NCBI RefSeq assembly: GCF_000427405.1
Contig: NZ_KE386492.1
Span: forward strand, 109,690 to 173,689
Length of the DNA: 64,000 nt
Reading direction: 5' to 3'
Source of the DNA: Flectobacillus major DSM 103
GTDB taxonomy: Bacteria; Bacteroidota; Bacteroidia; Cytophagales; Spirosomataceae
The position numbers were made by a program, and so were the translations under genes. Positions 55,785 through 64,000 of this stretch are shown piece by piece. Under the pieces are notes generated by a model that ran no database searches, had not been told where the DNA came from, and worked only from the letters and a program-made list of their open reading frames with translations. How positions within the stretch are numbered: the first letter of the stretch is position 1; each line of letters begins with the position of its first letter.

Positions 55785-56642
55785 TTATTCTTTTAAGCTT
55801 TTAAGATAAGCTATACTTTGGGGTACTTGTATATTTTGAATAGGGCTTTCGTCTTCGATAAAATAATGCTTGATACCCAATTTTTTGGCTTTTCTAATAA
55901 TACCAGCCACATCAATTTGACCAGTGCCTAAGGTTACATCGTTTGTAACGGGAGTTGACCCCGAATGGTCGCCTTTTACGCCTTTTCTTAAATCTTTGAC
56001 ATGAAGCATTTTGAAGCGTTTGCCATATTTATCAAGCAGTTTTTCGGGATTTGCCCCTCCATGAAATGCCCATAGCATATCTAACTCAAAGGATACATAT
56101 TGGGGATTGGTATTTTGTACCAAGTAATCGAAAAGTGTACCATTTTGGTATTCAACAAATTCGTATCCGTGAATATGATAGCAAAAAGTAATACCATTTT
56201 CCTGTAAAACTTTCCCAACTTTATTAAAATCCTTTACGGCTTGTTGCGTTTCGTCCCACCCAAAATTTCCTTTATGCGGAATCCACGCTACCATTACATA
56301 CTTAGCTCCTAAAGCTTTGGCTTTTTTGACAACATCCAGTGGGTTTGCTACAATTTCTTCATAACCAGCACCCGTAGAAGGAACTTTGATATTCCGTTCT
56401 TTTAAAAGTTTTAGATAGGCCTCGGCACTAATACCTTGTGGTACATTGCCCTCTAGCTCGGTAATTCCCAAAGCTTGGATGGTGTCGAGTGTTTGTACAA
56501 TTCCTTTGGGAAAACTGTTGCGGAATGTATAAGCCTGAGCCCCAAGAGGAAAGGTATAAAGAGGCTTACCCGATTGGGCAAAAGAGCTGAAAAGACTTGT
56601 CAGTACTAGACAGCATACAGAGAAATAATGTACTTTTTTCAT
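55785..56642 (-). CDS. Exported sugar isomerase/epimerase-like TIM barrel
   Basis: This 285-residue protein has a Sec signal peptide (MKKVHYFSVCCLVLTSLFSSFAQ). The xylose-isomerase-like barrel shows LGAQAYTFRNSFPKG, ELEGNVPQG (~82), ITFCYHIHGYEF (~150), FELDMLWAFHGG (~187), MLHVKDLRKG (~213) and HYFIEDES (~262), with intact metal positions. The same exported family occurs at 46203-47132. Divergent from a flavoprotein oxidase (56895), so both may act on the same sugar or sugar alcohol in the periplasm. The substrate is unknown. Confidence 0.85.
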   Translation of the reverse strand: MKKVHYFSVCCLVLTSLFSSFAQSGKPLYTFPLGAQAYTFRNSFPKGIVQTLDTIQALGITELEGNVPQGISAEAYLKLLKERNIKVPSTGAGYEEIVANPLDVVKKAKALGAKYVMVAWIPHKGNFGWDETQQAVKDFNKVGKVLQENGITFCYHIHGYEFVEYQNGTLFDYLVQNTNPQYVSFELDMLWAFHGGANPEKLLDKYGKRFKMLHVKDLRKGVKGDHSGSTPVTNDVTLGTGQIDVAGIIRKAKKLGIKHYFIEDESPIQNIQVPQSIAYLKSLKE

Positions 56643-56894
56643 GATGAGTATTAATTATGGATATTTGAATTGAAGGACTTGAGGGTGATTGAGTAAAATA
56701 ATAATAAGAACACCGATATTCAGGATTATCTACAAAATGACAATGTTTTAAACTGTTCAGTTACTGGCTCACTAATTTTTAGCCTAACTTAGAGTAAGAA
56801 TATTGCAAAATAATCTTATAAAGATAATATTGTATCTTGGTTTGTTGGTTATTGACAACCTCTCAAGCAGTATTCACTTCAACTATTTAGCAAT

Positions 56895-58241
56895 ATGAAT
56901 AAAAGAACATTTTTAAAGACATCGTCTGTTTTAGTAACAGGCAGTGTGTTGTCGCCACTCATGAAATTTTCAAACGACGAACCAAGAACCAACTGGGCAG
57001 GTAATTTTAAATATACGGCCAAACAGTATTTTCAACCCAAAACATTGGCCGAGGCTCAGCATTTGGTAGCCAAAACACCAATACTCAGAGGCTTGGGTAG
57101 TCGACATTCTTTTAATAGTATTGCAGATAGTAGTGAAGTACAAATTTCTCTAAAAGAGCTTCATCAAGTAGTGTCTTTAGATAAAGCCCAACAGCAGGTT
57201 ACCGTAGAAGGAGGCGTCACGTATGGCCAGGTATGTCAACAGCTACACCAGAACGGCTTTGCTTTACATAATTTGGCATCGTTGCCCCATATTTCTGTGG
57301 CAGGGGCTTGTGCTACGGCCACACACGGCTCTGGAATAAAAAATGGTAACTTGGCAACAAGTGTGGCGGCTTTGGAAGTAATAGATGCCAAAGGGAATTT
57401 GGTGGTTTTTTCTAAAGAAAAAAATCGAGAGGAGTTTAATGGTGCTGTTGTGGGCTTGGGAGGACTAGGATTGATTTCTAAAGTAACATTGGATTTATTG
57501 CCAACCTTCAACATGACACAGGCGGTATATCAGAATATGCCCATGAAAGCATTAGAAAGTAATTTTGATGCAGTAGTGGCAAGTGGCTATAGTGTAAGCC
57601 TTTTTACCGACTGGCAAAACCAGCGGATTAATCAGGTTTGGATAAAAAGTAAAGCTGATGGTATTCAATCGGCAAGTTCTGCTCCTGAGCTGTTGGGAGC
57701 GACATTGGCTCACAAACATTTGCACCCTTTGGAAGACCTCTCTCCTGAAAATTGTACTGAACAAATGGGCAAAATAGGGCCTTGGTACGAGCGAATGCCA
57801 CATTTCAAAATGGGCTTTACGCCAAGTAGTGGCAAAGAGTTACAATCAGAGTATTTTTTGCCTATCGAACACGCCTATCATGCGATGATGGCTTTGGAAA
57901 AACTTCATGAAAAGGTTTCGCCTCATTTGTTTATTTCTGAAATCAGAACTATCGCAACCGACGATTTGTGGATGAGTCCGTGTTTGGGACAACCTTGTGT
58001 AGCGTTTCACTTTACTTGGAAACAAGACTGGCCAGCCGTAAAAGCCTTATTGCCACTTATTGAAGCACAACTTGCTCCGTTCAATGCAAGGCCGCATTGG
58101 GGCAAATTATTTACGATGCCTCCCCAAAAACTACAATCCCTTATCAAGAAATTGCCCGAATTTAAGGAGCTTTTGGCTACCTACGACCCTAAAGGCAAGT
58201 TCAGGAATTCGTTTTTAAACCATAATCTTTATACCAAATAA
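56895..58241 (+). CDS. FAD-linked alditol/lactone oxidase-type enzyme, exported
   Basis: The protein has 448 residues. An N-terminal export signal (NKRTFLKTSSVLVTGSVLSP) is followed by the vanillyl-alcohol-oxidase FAD fold. RGLGSRHSFNSIADS places His71 where alditol oxidase binds FAD covalently. VEGGVTYGQVCQQLHQNGFAL, ISVAGACATATHGSG and GLGGLGLISKVTLDL complete the FAD domain. The C-terminal half is the D-arabinono-1,4-lactone oxidase/alditol oxidase domain (LFISEIRTIATDDLWMSP, NARPHWGKLF, YDPKGKFRNSFLN). It probably oxidises a sugar alcohol or lactone with O2, making peroxide. Divergent from the exported isomerase. Confidence 0.85.
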   Translation: MNKRTFLKTSSVLVTGSVLSPLMKFSNDEPRTNWAGNFKYTAKQYFQPKTLAEAQHLVAKTPILRGLGSRHSFNSIADSSEVQISLKELHQVVSLDKAQQQVTVEGGVTYGQVCQQLHQNGFALHNLASLPHISVAGACATATHGSGIKNGNLATSVAALEVIDAKGNLVVFSKEKNREEFNGAVVGLGGLGLISKVTLDLLPTFNMTQAVYQNMPMKALESNFDAVVASGYSVSLFTDWQNQRINQVWIKSKADGIQSASSAPELLGATLAHKHLHPLEDLSPENCTEQMGKIGPWYERMPHFKMGFTPSSGKELQSEYFLPIEHAYHAMMALEKLHEKVSPHLFISEIRTIATDDLWMSPCLGQPCVAFHFTWKQDWPAVKALLPLIEAQLAPFNARPHWGKLFTMPPQKLQSLIKKLPEFKELLATYDPKGKFRNSFLNHNLYTK

Positions 58242-58269
58242 ACCCTATTGTATATACTATTTTTTTTAT

Positions 58270-58306
58270 AACTTCCTCACTTTAGGCAGTCTAAAGTGAG
58301 GAAGTT
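58270..58306. terminator. Bidirectional terminator between convergent genes
   Basis: Perfect 15-bp arms (58270-58284 and 58292-58306) flank a seven-base loop, with a T-run on the left (minus gene's far side A/T-rich). It lies between the oxidase and the AhpD-like gene. Confidence 0.8.
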
Positions 58307-58316
58307 TAGATTTGGA

Positions 58317-58757
58317 TTAGCGAGATACTGGCAAATGAGTACTAATAGCAATACGATTCCAAGCATTAATAGTTACCGCTACCATAATAAGCTGAGCAAT
58401 ATAATTTTCGCTAAAAATCGCTTTTGCTTTTTGGTAGGTTGTCTCAGAAAGACCATTCAAATGGATAAGCGTAATTTCTTCTGCAATTGCCAATACAACT
58501 TTTTCCTCTTCGGTAAAAACATCTGTTTCTTTCCAAGCATTCAATAAAAAAATACGTTTGGCTGTTTCGCCATGTTTAATAGCATCGGCCGTATGCATAT
58601 CAATACAAAATGCACAAGAATTGATTTGTGAAGTTCGTATTTTGATTAATTCTTTGTGTGTTTTGCTTACTTCTGTAGTTGCTAAATAGCCTTCTAGGGC
58701 AAACATTGCTTTCCATCCTGCTGGCTGTGCATCCTGAATTTTAACTCTTGGTTCCAT
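58317..58757 (-). CDS. AhpD/carboxymuconolactone decarboxylase-like protein
   Basis: This 146-residue all-helical protein has the AhpD-type redox centre: SCAFCIDMHTADA with Cys48, Cys51 and His55. LGYLAT-like and SETTYQKAKAIF helices follow. Members reduce peroxidase partners or act as general thiol peroxidases. It is convergent with a peroxide-forming flavoprotein oxidase gene, which would suit a peroxide-protection role, but no partner peroxidase lies next to it. Confidence 0.85.
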   Translation of the reverse strand: MEPRVKIQDAQPAGWKAMFALEGYLATTEVSKTHKELIKIRTSQINSCAFCIDMHTADAIKHGETAKRIFLLNAWKETDVFTEEEKVVLAIAEEITLIHLNGLSETTYQKAKAIFSENYIAQLIMVAVTINAWNRIAISTHLPVSR

Positions 58758-58887
58758 GTTCTTTGCTGTTTAGGTTATGATTAATATTACCTTACAAAGA
58801 TTGCTGCTGGAACTTCAAAAAAACTTAAGCTGGTTTAAGTAAGCATTTGTTCAAAAATATATCCCAAAAAGTTCAGGTTTTTTACAT

Positions 58888-59112
58888 TTAATCTATAAAA
58901 ACCTCCGACGATATACGAATAGTACGCAAGCTCTCGATAAGCCGAAAGGTAAGATGCTCATCGGTTTTGGCAACTATCCTCATAATTTTATCACAATCGT
59001 CCCAATCTACAGTCCATTGAATAATTGAAGGGAATTTTTCAAAACAACGAGCAATTTTCGGTTGGTCTTCAGTAGAAATATTATTAGGCTTTAAGAGGAT
59101 AATCTGATACAT
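58888..59112 (-). CDS. Small HMA-like fold protein lacking the metal site
   Basis: This 74-residue protein shows a beta-alpha-beta pattern. IIQWTVDWDDCDKIMRIVAKT followed by LIESLRTIRISSEVF resembles the small heavy-metal-associated-like proteins of Bacteroidota. The CxxC metal motif is absent, so metal carriage is unlikely. Function unknown. Confidence 0.5.
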   Translation of the reverse strand: MYQIILLKPNNISTEDQPKIARCFEKFPSIIQWTVDWDDCDKIMRIVAKTDEHLTFRLIESLRTIRISSEVFID

Positions 59113-59258
59113 ATTTTACGGTTTTTATCATTACCTAAATCATAAAACTTCAATATCAATTTTTAAGTACAATTATGAAAGATAACAGAGGTTAATATTG
59201 TATTCGATAAATATAAGGTAAGGGTTACAACGTTTCTCCCTTCTTTGAGAGCTGTTGG

Positions 59259-59603
59259 TTATTTTGCAGAACAAATTGCTTTAGCAAATTGTACAAACGT
59301 ATTTTCTGCGTACAAAAAGTTACGTTCAATGATTTCGGCAATACTGTTGAGCTGTTTTACAATAGAGGTATTGCTGTTGTGATAAGCATTGATAATTTTT
59401 TCGCAAATAGTGATATTTTGCTGGAAAAGTTGATATAAAGCCAATAGCTCTGTTTCTATTGGTTCTATAATATCCTGTTTTTCAGGAGACTCCCAATAAT
59501 AGTGATTAAGAAGCGATAAGCTATCTTGAATTTGCTCGAAGTAAGCATTTAAAGTCTGTTGATATTGCTGTACCATCAGCAATGTTGCGTTAGTTGTCTC
59601 CAT
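59259..59603 (-). CDS. Unknown helical protein
   Basis: This 114-residue protein (start at 59603; an earlier in-frame ATG at 59630 is possible) is predicted helical throughout. It has heptad-like leucine/isoleucine spacing (LNAYFEQIQDSLSLLNHYY, ETELLALYQLFQQNI) and no signal peptide or membrane segment. I do not recognise it. It lies on the same strand as its small neighbours, but the gaps of 146 bases or more argue against an operon. Confidence 0.5.
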   Translation of the reverse strand: METTNATLLMVQQYQQTLNAYFEQIQDSLSLLNHYYWESPEKQDIIEPIETELLALYQLFQQNITICEKIINAYHNSNTSIVKQLNSIAEIIERNFLYAENTFVQFAKAICSAK

Positions 59604-59877
59604 AAGAGGTATTCTATGATTGAGCGTCATAATACGATTTGGTTATCTTAGCATTCCAACAAAATTTGAGGCAAGAATAATCCTATAAACAATAAGATTA
59701 TTTTAAAATATTAATTTATTCGATTTTATAACCGACTTTTCCTTTTATTACACAAGTGGTATTGAAGGTTAATTCAACTGTTTTAGTAACTTATTCTTTT
59801 TCATAATAGTTTAATTTTATTGTTTATTAAATATGTTTAACAAAAAAGTTAATATAAGGGTAAAAAAACGACATACG

Positions 59878-60480
59878 TCATTTTTTAAAAACAAGATTAA
59901 GAATCACCTCTTTGCGTTCTTTCATAAATTGGTTAAAATCCTGTTTGTCCCATTTGAATACTTGGCTCAGTAAAGGCTTTGAAACCAAGGGGTAAGCAAC
60001 CAACGACATCAAGTTTACCATAAAATGTGTGGGTGAAATAGCTTCTATCGTTCCCTTTTCAATCTCGTCACGAATATATTGAGCAAACACTTCTACTACC
60101 TCATCTTTCATACATCCAAGTGTTTCGAGCATCTTCGAATTTGGATTTTTGTTCATTTCGGTAATAATAAATGTCTCATTATAAGGAAACTCCAACGATT
60201 CCTCAATCAAAATATCTAGGAATCTATCTATTTTATCTTTAAACTCAACTTCAGAATTGACAATACTTTTGAGCTTGAGGTGCATCATCAAAACACCCTC
60301 TTTAATAATCACTTCGAGTAGCTGGTCACGGCTTCTAAAATAGTAATGAATCAATGCCCTATTTACGCCTGCGGCATCGGCAATTTCTTGTGTAGTAGCA
60401 TGGAAACGCCCTTCTTTGAAGAAAACCCTTTTAGCTGTTTCTTTGATAAGCTCTTCGGTATGTGCGTCTTTTATGGCCAT
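59878..60480 (-). CDS. TetR family regulator
   Basis: This 200-residue regulator has an N-terminal TetR helix-turn-helix (ETAKRVFFKEGRFHATTQEI, ADAAGVNRALIHYYFRSRDQL; residues ~10-55). A helical ligand-binding/dimerisation domain follows, with EFPYNETFIITEMNKNPNSK and a C-terminal VNLMSLVAYPLVSKPLL as in AcrR/YsiA-type members. The two palindromes just upstream (60491-60510 and 60547-60564) share TTTAACAA and TTGTT arms, so autorepression is likely. No efflux or fatty-acid gene adjoins it, so its other targets lie elsewhere. Confidence 0.88.
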   Translation of the reverse strand: MAIKDAHTEELIKETAKRVFFKEGRFHATTQEIADAAGVNRALIHYYFRSRDQLLEVIIKEGVLMMHLKLKSIVNSEVEFKDKIDRFLDILIEESLEFPYNETFIITEMNKNPNSKMLETLGCMKDEVVEVFAQYIRDEIEKGTIEAISPTHFMVNLMSLVAYPLVSKPLLSQVFKWDKQDFNQFMKERKEVILNLVFKK

Positions 60481-60490
60481 TATCTAAAAT

Positions 60491-60517
60491 GTTTAACAAA
60501 TTTGTTCAACAAAAGTA
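60491..60517 (-). promoter_or_regulatory. TetR promoter with operator 1
   Basis: GTTTAACAA-AT-TTGTTCAAC (60491-60510) is an inverted repeat with one mismatch. It adjoins the minus-strand -7 box TACTTTTG (60517 to 60510), which would be occluded by a bound TetR dimer. From 60481 to 60799 there is no other gene; besides this and operator 2 I see nothing. Confidence 0.65.
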
Positions 60518-60546
60518 CAGGTCAGAAATTATTCTGCAAAACTTTT

Positions 60547-60564
60547 TTTAACAAAATTGTTAAA
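60547..60564. promoter_or_regulatory. TetR operator 2
   Basis: TTTAACAA-AA-TTGTTAAA is an inverted repeat with perfect eight-base arms and a two-base centre, of the same design as operator 1 and 56 bases away. Confidence 0.65.
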
Positions 60565-60799
60565 ATACATAAAAATGAAAAACTACAAGATTGTGAAATA
60601 CAATACTAAGTCACCGTAGCTACTGAGGTAAACACTGAATGAATAAAGAGTACCCTAAAAACACCTTCCCAATAAAACCATGCAGTTGCCCAAACGTAGC
60701 AGTGACCTTAATGTTTAGAGAAAACGTCTATTTTTCTACAGTAAAACATTGAATACCAAATATTTAATAATACTAAACAAACACCGTATTCAAATTCAC

Positions 60800-61063
60800 T
60801 TATTCTTCTAAAATCAATTTCTTAAACACCTTTTCAACTTCCCAAATAGACGTATCAGAAAGCCATTGATTTTGTGGCTGAAAGCACAGAATAGGAGCAT
60901 GTTTACAGCGGTCGGTACACTCAATTTTTACGATTTCTACACGGTCTTTCAAGCCATTATCTTTAATAGCCTCCTTCAAAAACTTACGAATTTCTTTGTG
61001 TTTACCACATTTGCTACCATCACAAATAAATATAGACTTTTCGGGAAAATGGAGATTGCTCAT
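60800..61063 (-). CDS. Thioredoxin-like 2Fe-2S ferredoxin
   Basis: The protein has 87 residues from the ATG at 61063. An earlier in-frame ATG at 61105 is rejected because it lies inside the terminator at 61093-61121. Cysteines in IFICDGSKCGKH (Cys14, Cys19) and IECTDRCKHAPIL (Cys49, Cys53) match the thioredoxin-like 2Fe-2S ferredoxin domain. It is probably an electron carrier or Fe-S store in the cytosol. It lies downstream of the PepSY and siderophore receptor genes, which supports a link with iron. Confidence 0.8.
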   Translation of the reverse strand: MSNLHFPEKSIFICDGSKCGKHKEIRKFLKEAIKDNGLKDRVEIVKIECTDRCKHAPILCFQPQNQWLSDTSIWEVEKVFKKLILEE

Positions 61064-61092
61064 AGCTTTTGGATTTTTTTCTACAAGATAAA

Positions 61093-61121
61093 AAAACCTG
61101 CCCAAATAGTGAGCAGGTTTT
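61093..61121 (-). terminator. Terminator after the PepSY gene
   Basis: AAAACCTGC (61093-61101) pairs with GCAGGTTTT (61113-61121). It lies between the PepSY stop at 61177 and the ferredoxin start, and flanking A's give a U-run on the minus-strand transcript. Confidence 0.7.
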
Positions 61122-61176
61122 AAAATATCACCTTTGATTTATCAAAATTATCCCTTCAAAAATGTTTCAGTTTTGG

Positions 61177-62352
61177 TTATTCTACAGCATTTACACTTGA
61201 TATTGAAGGTTTTGTGGTTGGTGAAGGCATTTTTTTATTTTTCTTTCTTCTGCCCCACCAAATGATTACACCCGTTACAGGCAAACTCGCTGAAACCAAG
61301 CTTACCAAAAAAGCCAAAACTTTTCCTGCTAATCCAAAAATTGCACCAACATGAATATCATAATTCATCCTAAACAATTTATCGGATTGTGTGGCTTCGG
61401 CTATACGGCCATAAACATGACCCACGTGCTGTTCTTTCAAAGAAAATTGGTCGAAATACCGATAATCCGTTTGCCAATAAGTACCATGTTCGGCATTGAT
61501 ATTGACCGCAATACTCGACGAGTCCGTTTCGGGAATATGTACCTCTATACTTGCAGCATTAGGATTTTCGTTGAGCATCCTATACCAAATCTGGTCGATT
61601 GCAGGCATAGGGCGTGGCTCTTTCAGATTTTTTAAGGCTACATTAGAAACAGGCTCTTGGTACTGTAACGATTTTTGACCGCCAATTGTCCAATAAACCG
61701 AACTAGCAAACCATTGAAACCCCCACACCAAGCCCGTAATAACAATAACAACCACAATCCACGAAGCATAAAATCCTAAAACATTATGCAAGTCATAGTT
61801 TTTTCTACGCCACTGAGCATTCCATTTTATATTGAAGCGTTGCTTAACGGCACTTTTATTTTTGGGCCACCACAAAATAATACCTGTAATCAACAATACA
61901 AAGAATATCAGTGTGGCAGAAGCCACCACCGGCTGACCAATAGCTGGAGGTAGCCATAGGTAATAGTGTCCGTTGAGGACTATTCTAAAAAAATCTTTAT
62001 CCATATCTTTTACCTTCAGCACCTCGCCTGTGTAGGGATTGAGATAAACGATGTAATAATAAGAGGGTTCATAATGGTAAAATATAGCCTGAGCAGCGTG
62101 TTCGCCTCCCGAATACATGACTGCATGCAAATGTTTATTGGGTAAAGCCCTATTGGCAATATCTTGTAAAGATGCTGGTGGCAACATGGCGAGGTTTTGT
62201 ACTTCAACAAACCGAAATGGTTCGGTAGCATCTTGAATTTCTTCTTGGAAGGCATATAAACAACCCGTAATACTTACAATAAACACCACTAGCCCAGACG
62301 TGAGTCCGAGCCAGAGGTGTATTTTTCCCGTAATTTTTTTAAACTTTTGCAT
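61177..62352 (-). CDS. PepSY-associated membrane protein, siderophore-linked reductase type
   Basis: This 391-residue inner membrane protein has four membrane segments: ~15-32 (LWLGLTSGLVVFIVSITGCL), ~142-160 (VVASATLIFFVLLITGIIL), ~195-213 and ~340-360. PepSY domains lie between them (YTGEVLKVKDMDKDFFR, HYLWLP; later YFDQFSLKEQHVGHVYG). Histidines in LNGHYYLWLP, DLHNVLGFYAS and NYDIHVGAIFG can bind heme. Members of this family are iron-regulated and are thought to reduce ferric siderophores in the periplasm. It follows the TonB receptor gene by eight bases, so the two form an operon. Confidence 0.85.
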   Translation of the reverse strand: MQKFKKITGKIHLWLGLTSGLVVFIVSITGCLYAFQEEIQDATEPFRFVEVQNLAMLPPASLQDIANRALPNKHLHAVMYSGGEHAAQAIFYHYEPSYYYIVYLNPYTGEVLKVKDMDKDFFRIVLNGHYYLWLPPAIGQPVVASATLIFFVLLITGIILWWPKNKSAVKQRFNIKWNAQWRRKNYDLHNVLGFYASWIVVVIVITGLVWGFQWFASSVYWTIGGQKSLQYQEPVSNVALKNLKEPRPMPAIDQIWYRMLNENPNAASIEVHIPETDSSSIAVNINAEHGTYWQTDYRYFDQFSLKEQHVGHVYGRIAEATQSDKLFRMNYDIHVGAIFGLAGKVLAFLVSLVSASLPVTGVIIWWGRRKKNKKMPSPTTKPSISSVNAVE

Positions 62353-62360
62353 AAAAACAC

Positions 62361-64000
62361 TTAGAATTTATATCCAATCGACAAACGTGCATTACGTAAG
62401 GCTTCGGTTTGATAATAATAATAACCTACTGAATAATAAGCTCCTGAATATAGATAAGCATTCAAGATATTGTTGACATTCAAGGCTATAGAGAAATTGT
62501 TTGCTTGGTAAGACACTGCTCCATCCATACGGAAGTAATCTTTTAGCGGCTGAGTTGTACCATCAAATACATACCAAGACGAACGCCCAGCCTGGTACTG
62601 TCCACCTAGCGAAAGCCCCCAACCTTTTATTGCTCCGTTGGTAGCCTTATAAGCAATCCACGCATTAGCAATGTTTTTAGTAGAACCTGCTACTGGAACG
62701 CCCACTTTTTTAGGGTCGGTATCTTTGGTTACTTTTGCATCAGTATAAGCATAGTTCAACGTAAGGTCTAAACCATGAACAATCTGCCCACGTAAATCAA
62801 ATTCAATACCTTCTGTTTGGGTTTGTCCAAGCTGTATCGAAAAATTAGGGTTGCTTGGGTCGGCAGTCAATACATTATTTTTGGTAATACGATAAGCCGC
62901 CAAAGTGGTTGTCCATAAACCCCCAAGCCATTCTCTTTTCAAGCCCAATTCTTTGTTATTTCCAGTAATAGGGTCAAATCCTTTGCCATTTTTATCAGCA
63001 CCAGCTTGTGGAATAAAAGCTTCGTCAAATACCCCATAAGCTGTCGTATGTTTGTCTAATGAATAACTCAACCCTATTCTAGGCGTAAATTTATCGGCTT
63101 TTGCAGCTCCTGAATAAGGATTACCATCGGTCGAAGTGGTATAGCGTCCTGCTAAGGTAAGGCGTAATTTATTTTCAATTAAGTGTATTTCATCTTGTAA
63201 ATAAATTCCTGTATAATTCTGGTAATAATTAACACCACGCTCACGAAGGCTCAACGAACGGTCAAATTTAGGATACGATGTAGCGGCTACTAGCCCATAT
63301 TGTGGCTTGTAAATAGCGAGCGAACCAATATCTTGGCTCTTAGACCAGTCGTGGAAATAGTTTTTACTTCCCATGTCGATACCACCCAACAACAAGTGTT
63401 TGATACGGCCAGTTGTAAAATCGCCATTTACAAAAAACTGTCCAAGCTTATTGGTTCCATCAATATCCCAAATACCCATATTGCGGTACAGGGTGTCGCC
63501 ATCGGCCGAAAACCCTGATGGCCACATCGACTGACCAATCTGTTTGTAGTTCATGTAAGCAACTTGCCCTGTAAATTTCCAGTTTTTATTGATAGCATGT
63601 GCCAATGTCAAGAATAGTGTATTGTCGTTGATATTGGTAGTTGGCATATTGGCTTCGGCAGTAGTGAAGTTTACAGGCAAATCAGCGTATCCTTTTTTCG
63701 AGAAAGAGTAATTAGAACCAATCATCGACATCTGGTTGTACTGATAAGTATATTCAGCCGTAAGCGACGTTTTATCATTAAATTGATATTTGATTACTGG
63801 AGCTACCGACACACGATTGTTGAACTCAAAATCACGGTGTGAACCCTTCATTTGTCCCATCAAATTCAAGCGATATAATAATTTGCCATCTTCGCTAAGT
63901 TTTCCATCCAAGTCAAGTGTCGAGCGATATGTACCAAAACTACCTACTGTCATAGTAGCTTCGCCTTTGGTTATGCCTGTTGGCTTTTTGGTTACAACAT
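62361..64000 (-). CDS. TonB-dependent siderophore receptor (N-terminus beyond right edge)
   Basis: The C-terminal ~546 residues of an outer membrane receptor; the frame stays open through the edge of the window (VVTKKPTGITKGEATMTVGS), so the N-terminus, plug start and TonB box are missing. The end of the plug (NVVTKKPTG) and the barrel with YQNYTGIYLQDEIHLIENKL, YSLDKHTTAYGVFDEAFIPQ, NKELGLKREWLGGLWTTTLA, QTQTEGIEFDLRGQIVHGLD and a final RLSIGYKF match FhuA/FpvA-type siderophore receptors. It imports ferric siderophore. The operon partner is the PepSY protein. Confidence 0.88.
   Translation of the reverse strand, partial: VVTKKPTGITKGEATMTVGSFGTYRSTLDLDGKLSEDGKLLYRLNLMGQMKGSHRDFEFNNRVSVAPVIKYQFNDKTSLTAEYTYQYNQMSMIGSNYSFSKKGYADLPVNFTTAEANMPTTNINDNTLFLTLAHAINKNWKFTGQVAYMNYKQIGQSMWPSGFSADGDTLYRNMGIWDIDGTNKLGQFFVNGDFTTGRIKHLLLGGIDMGSKNYFHDWSKSQDIGSLAIYKPQYGLVAATSYPKFDRSLSLRERGVNYYQNYTGIYLQDEIHLIENKLRLTLAGRYTTSTDGNPYSGAAKADKFTPRIGLSYSLDKHTTAYGVFDEAFIPQAGADKNGKGFDPITGNNKELGLKREWLGGLWTTTLAAYRITKNNVLTADPSNPNFSIQLGQTQTEGIEFDLRGQIVHGLDLTLNYAYTDAKVTKDTDPKKVGVPVAGSTKNIANAWIAYKATNGAIKGWGLSLGGQYQAGRSSWYVFDGTTQPLKDYFRMDGAVSYQANNFSIALNVNNILNAYLYSGAYYSVGYYYYQTEALRNARLSIGYKF

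Noticed and set aside
61063-61105. Longer ferredoxin start at 61105
   Set aside because: It lies in the hairpin terminator 61093-61121, and residues before the second Met do not match the family.

Overview
The window is chromosomal DNA of a Bacteroidota, most likely a Cytophagales (Spirosomataceae-type) bacterium. The grounds are low GC, promoter -7 boxes of the form TAnnTTTG, two proteins with type IX secretion C-terminal sorting domains, TonB-dependent receptors with carboxypeptidase-like plug extensions, and many exported enzymes of plant cell wall breakdown. No rRNA, tRNA, CRISPR array or intact transposase was seen.

Positions 1-16536 (nearly all minus strand) form an RHS/YD polymorphic toxin locus. 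Reading in the direction of transcription it holds a T9SS cargo protein, a 1696-aa SpvB/YD-repeat protein, a complete 1438-aa RHS protein with an unrecognised toxin tip, and a lipoprotein that is probably its immunity protein. After these comes a store of displaced C-terminal tips: an AHH nuclease with an Imm11-like gene, a 500-aa headless RHS core with an HHW-type toxin and an unknown immunity gene, a second AHH/Imm11-like pair, and a third RHS core fragment running off the left edge. Near-identical RHS core DNA occurs three times. The same RelE-type toxin 3' remnant and the same terminator-like hairpin occur at both cassette junctions, so the store grew by duplication.

Positions 16882-33273 are a carbohydrate region aimed at rhamnose-containing pectin (rhamnogalacturonan): a heparinase-like lyase, a GH78 alpha-L-rhamnosidase, an HSL-type esterase, a DUF6250-like lipoprotein, a PL26-type exo-rhamnogalacturonan lyase and an OprD-like porin. 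No SusC/SusD pair is present. Embedded in it are a VOC dioxygenase/hydrolase pair resembling quinone-detoxifying MhqO/MhqD behind a duplicated promoter module, the last ~50 codons of a lost GH29 fucosidase, and a three-gene HipBST toxin-antitoxin operon with HipB-type operators.

Positions 33430-43463 hold a membrane protein, a DoxX-glutathione peroxidase fusion cotranscribed with an OhrR/MarR regulator behind its own palindromic operator, an ECF sigma factor followed by a membrane-anchored barrel-like protein and a T9SS cargo protein, a PepSY-like lipoprotein, and a U32 peptidase. Positions 43767-52069 are a second sugar cluster: GH3 enzyme, exported isomerase, Oar-like TonB receptor and a nucleotide pyrophosphatase/phosphodiesterase. 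The rest holds a SWIM-SNF2 helicase, an exported isomerase divergent from an alditol oxidase-like flavoprotein, an AhpD-like protein, two small unknown genes, a TetR regulator with two operators, and an iron-uptake set (2Fe-2S ferredoxin-like protein, PepSY membrane protein, and a TonB siderophore receptor cut by the right edge).
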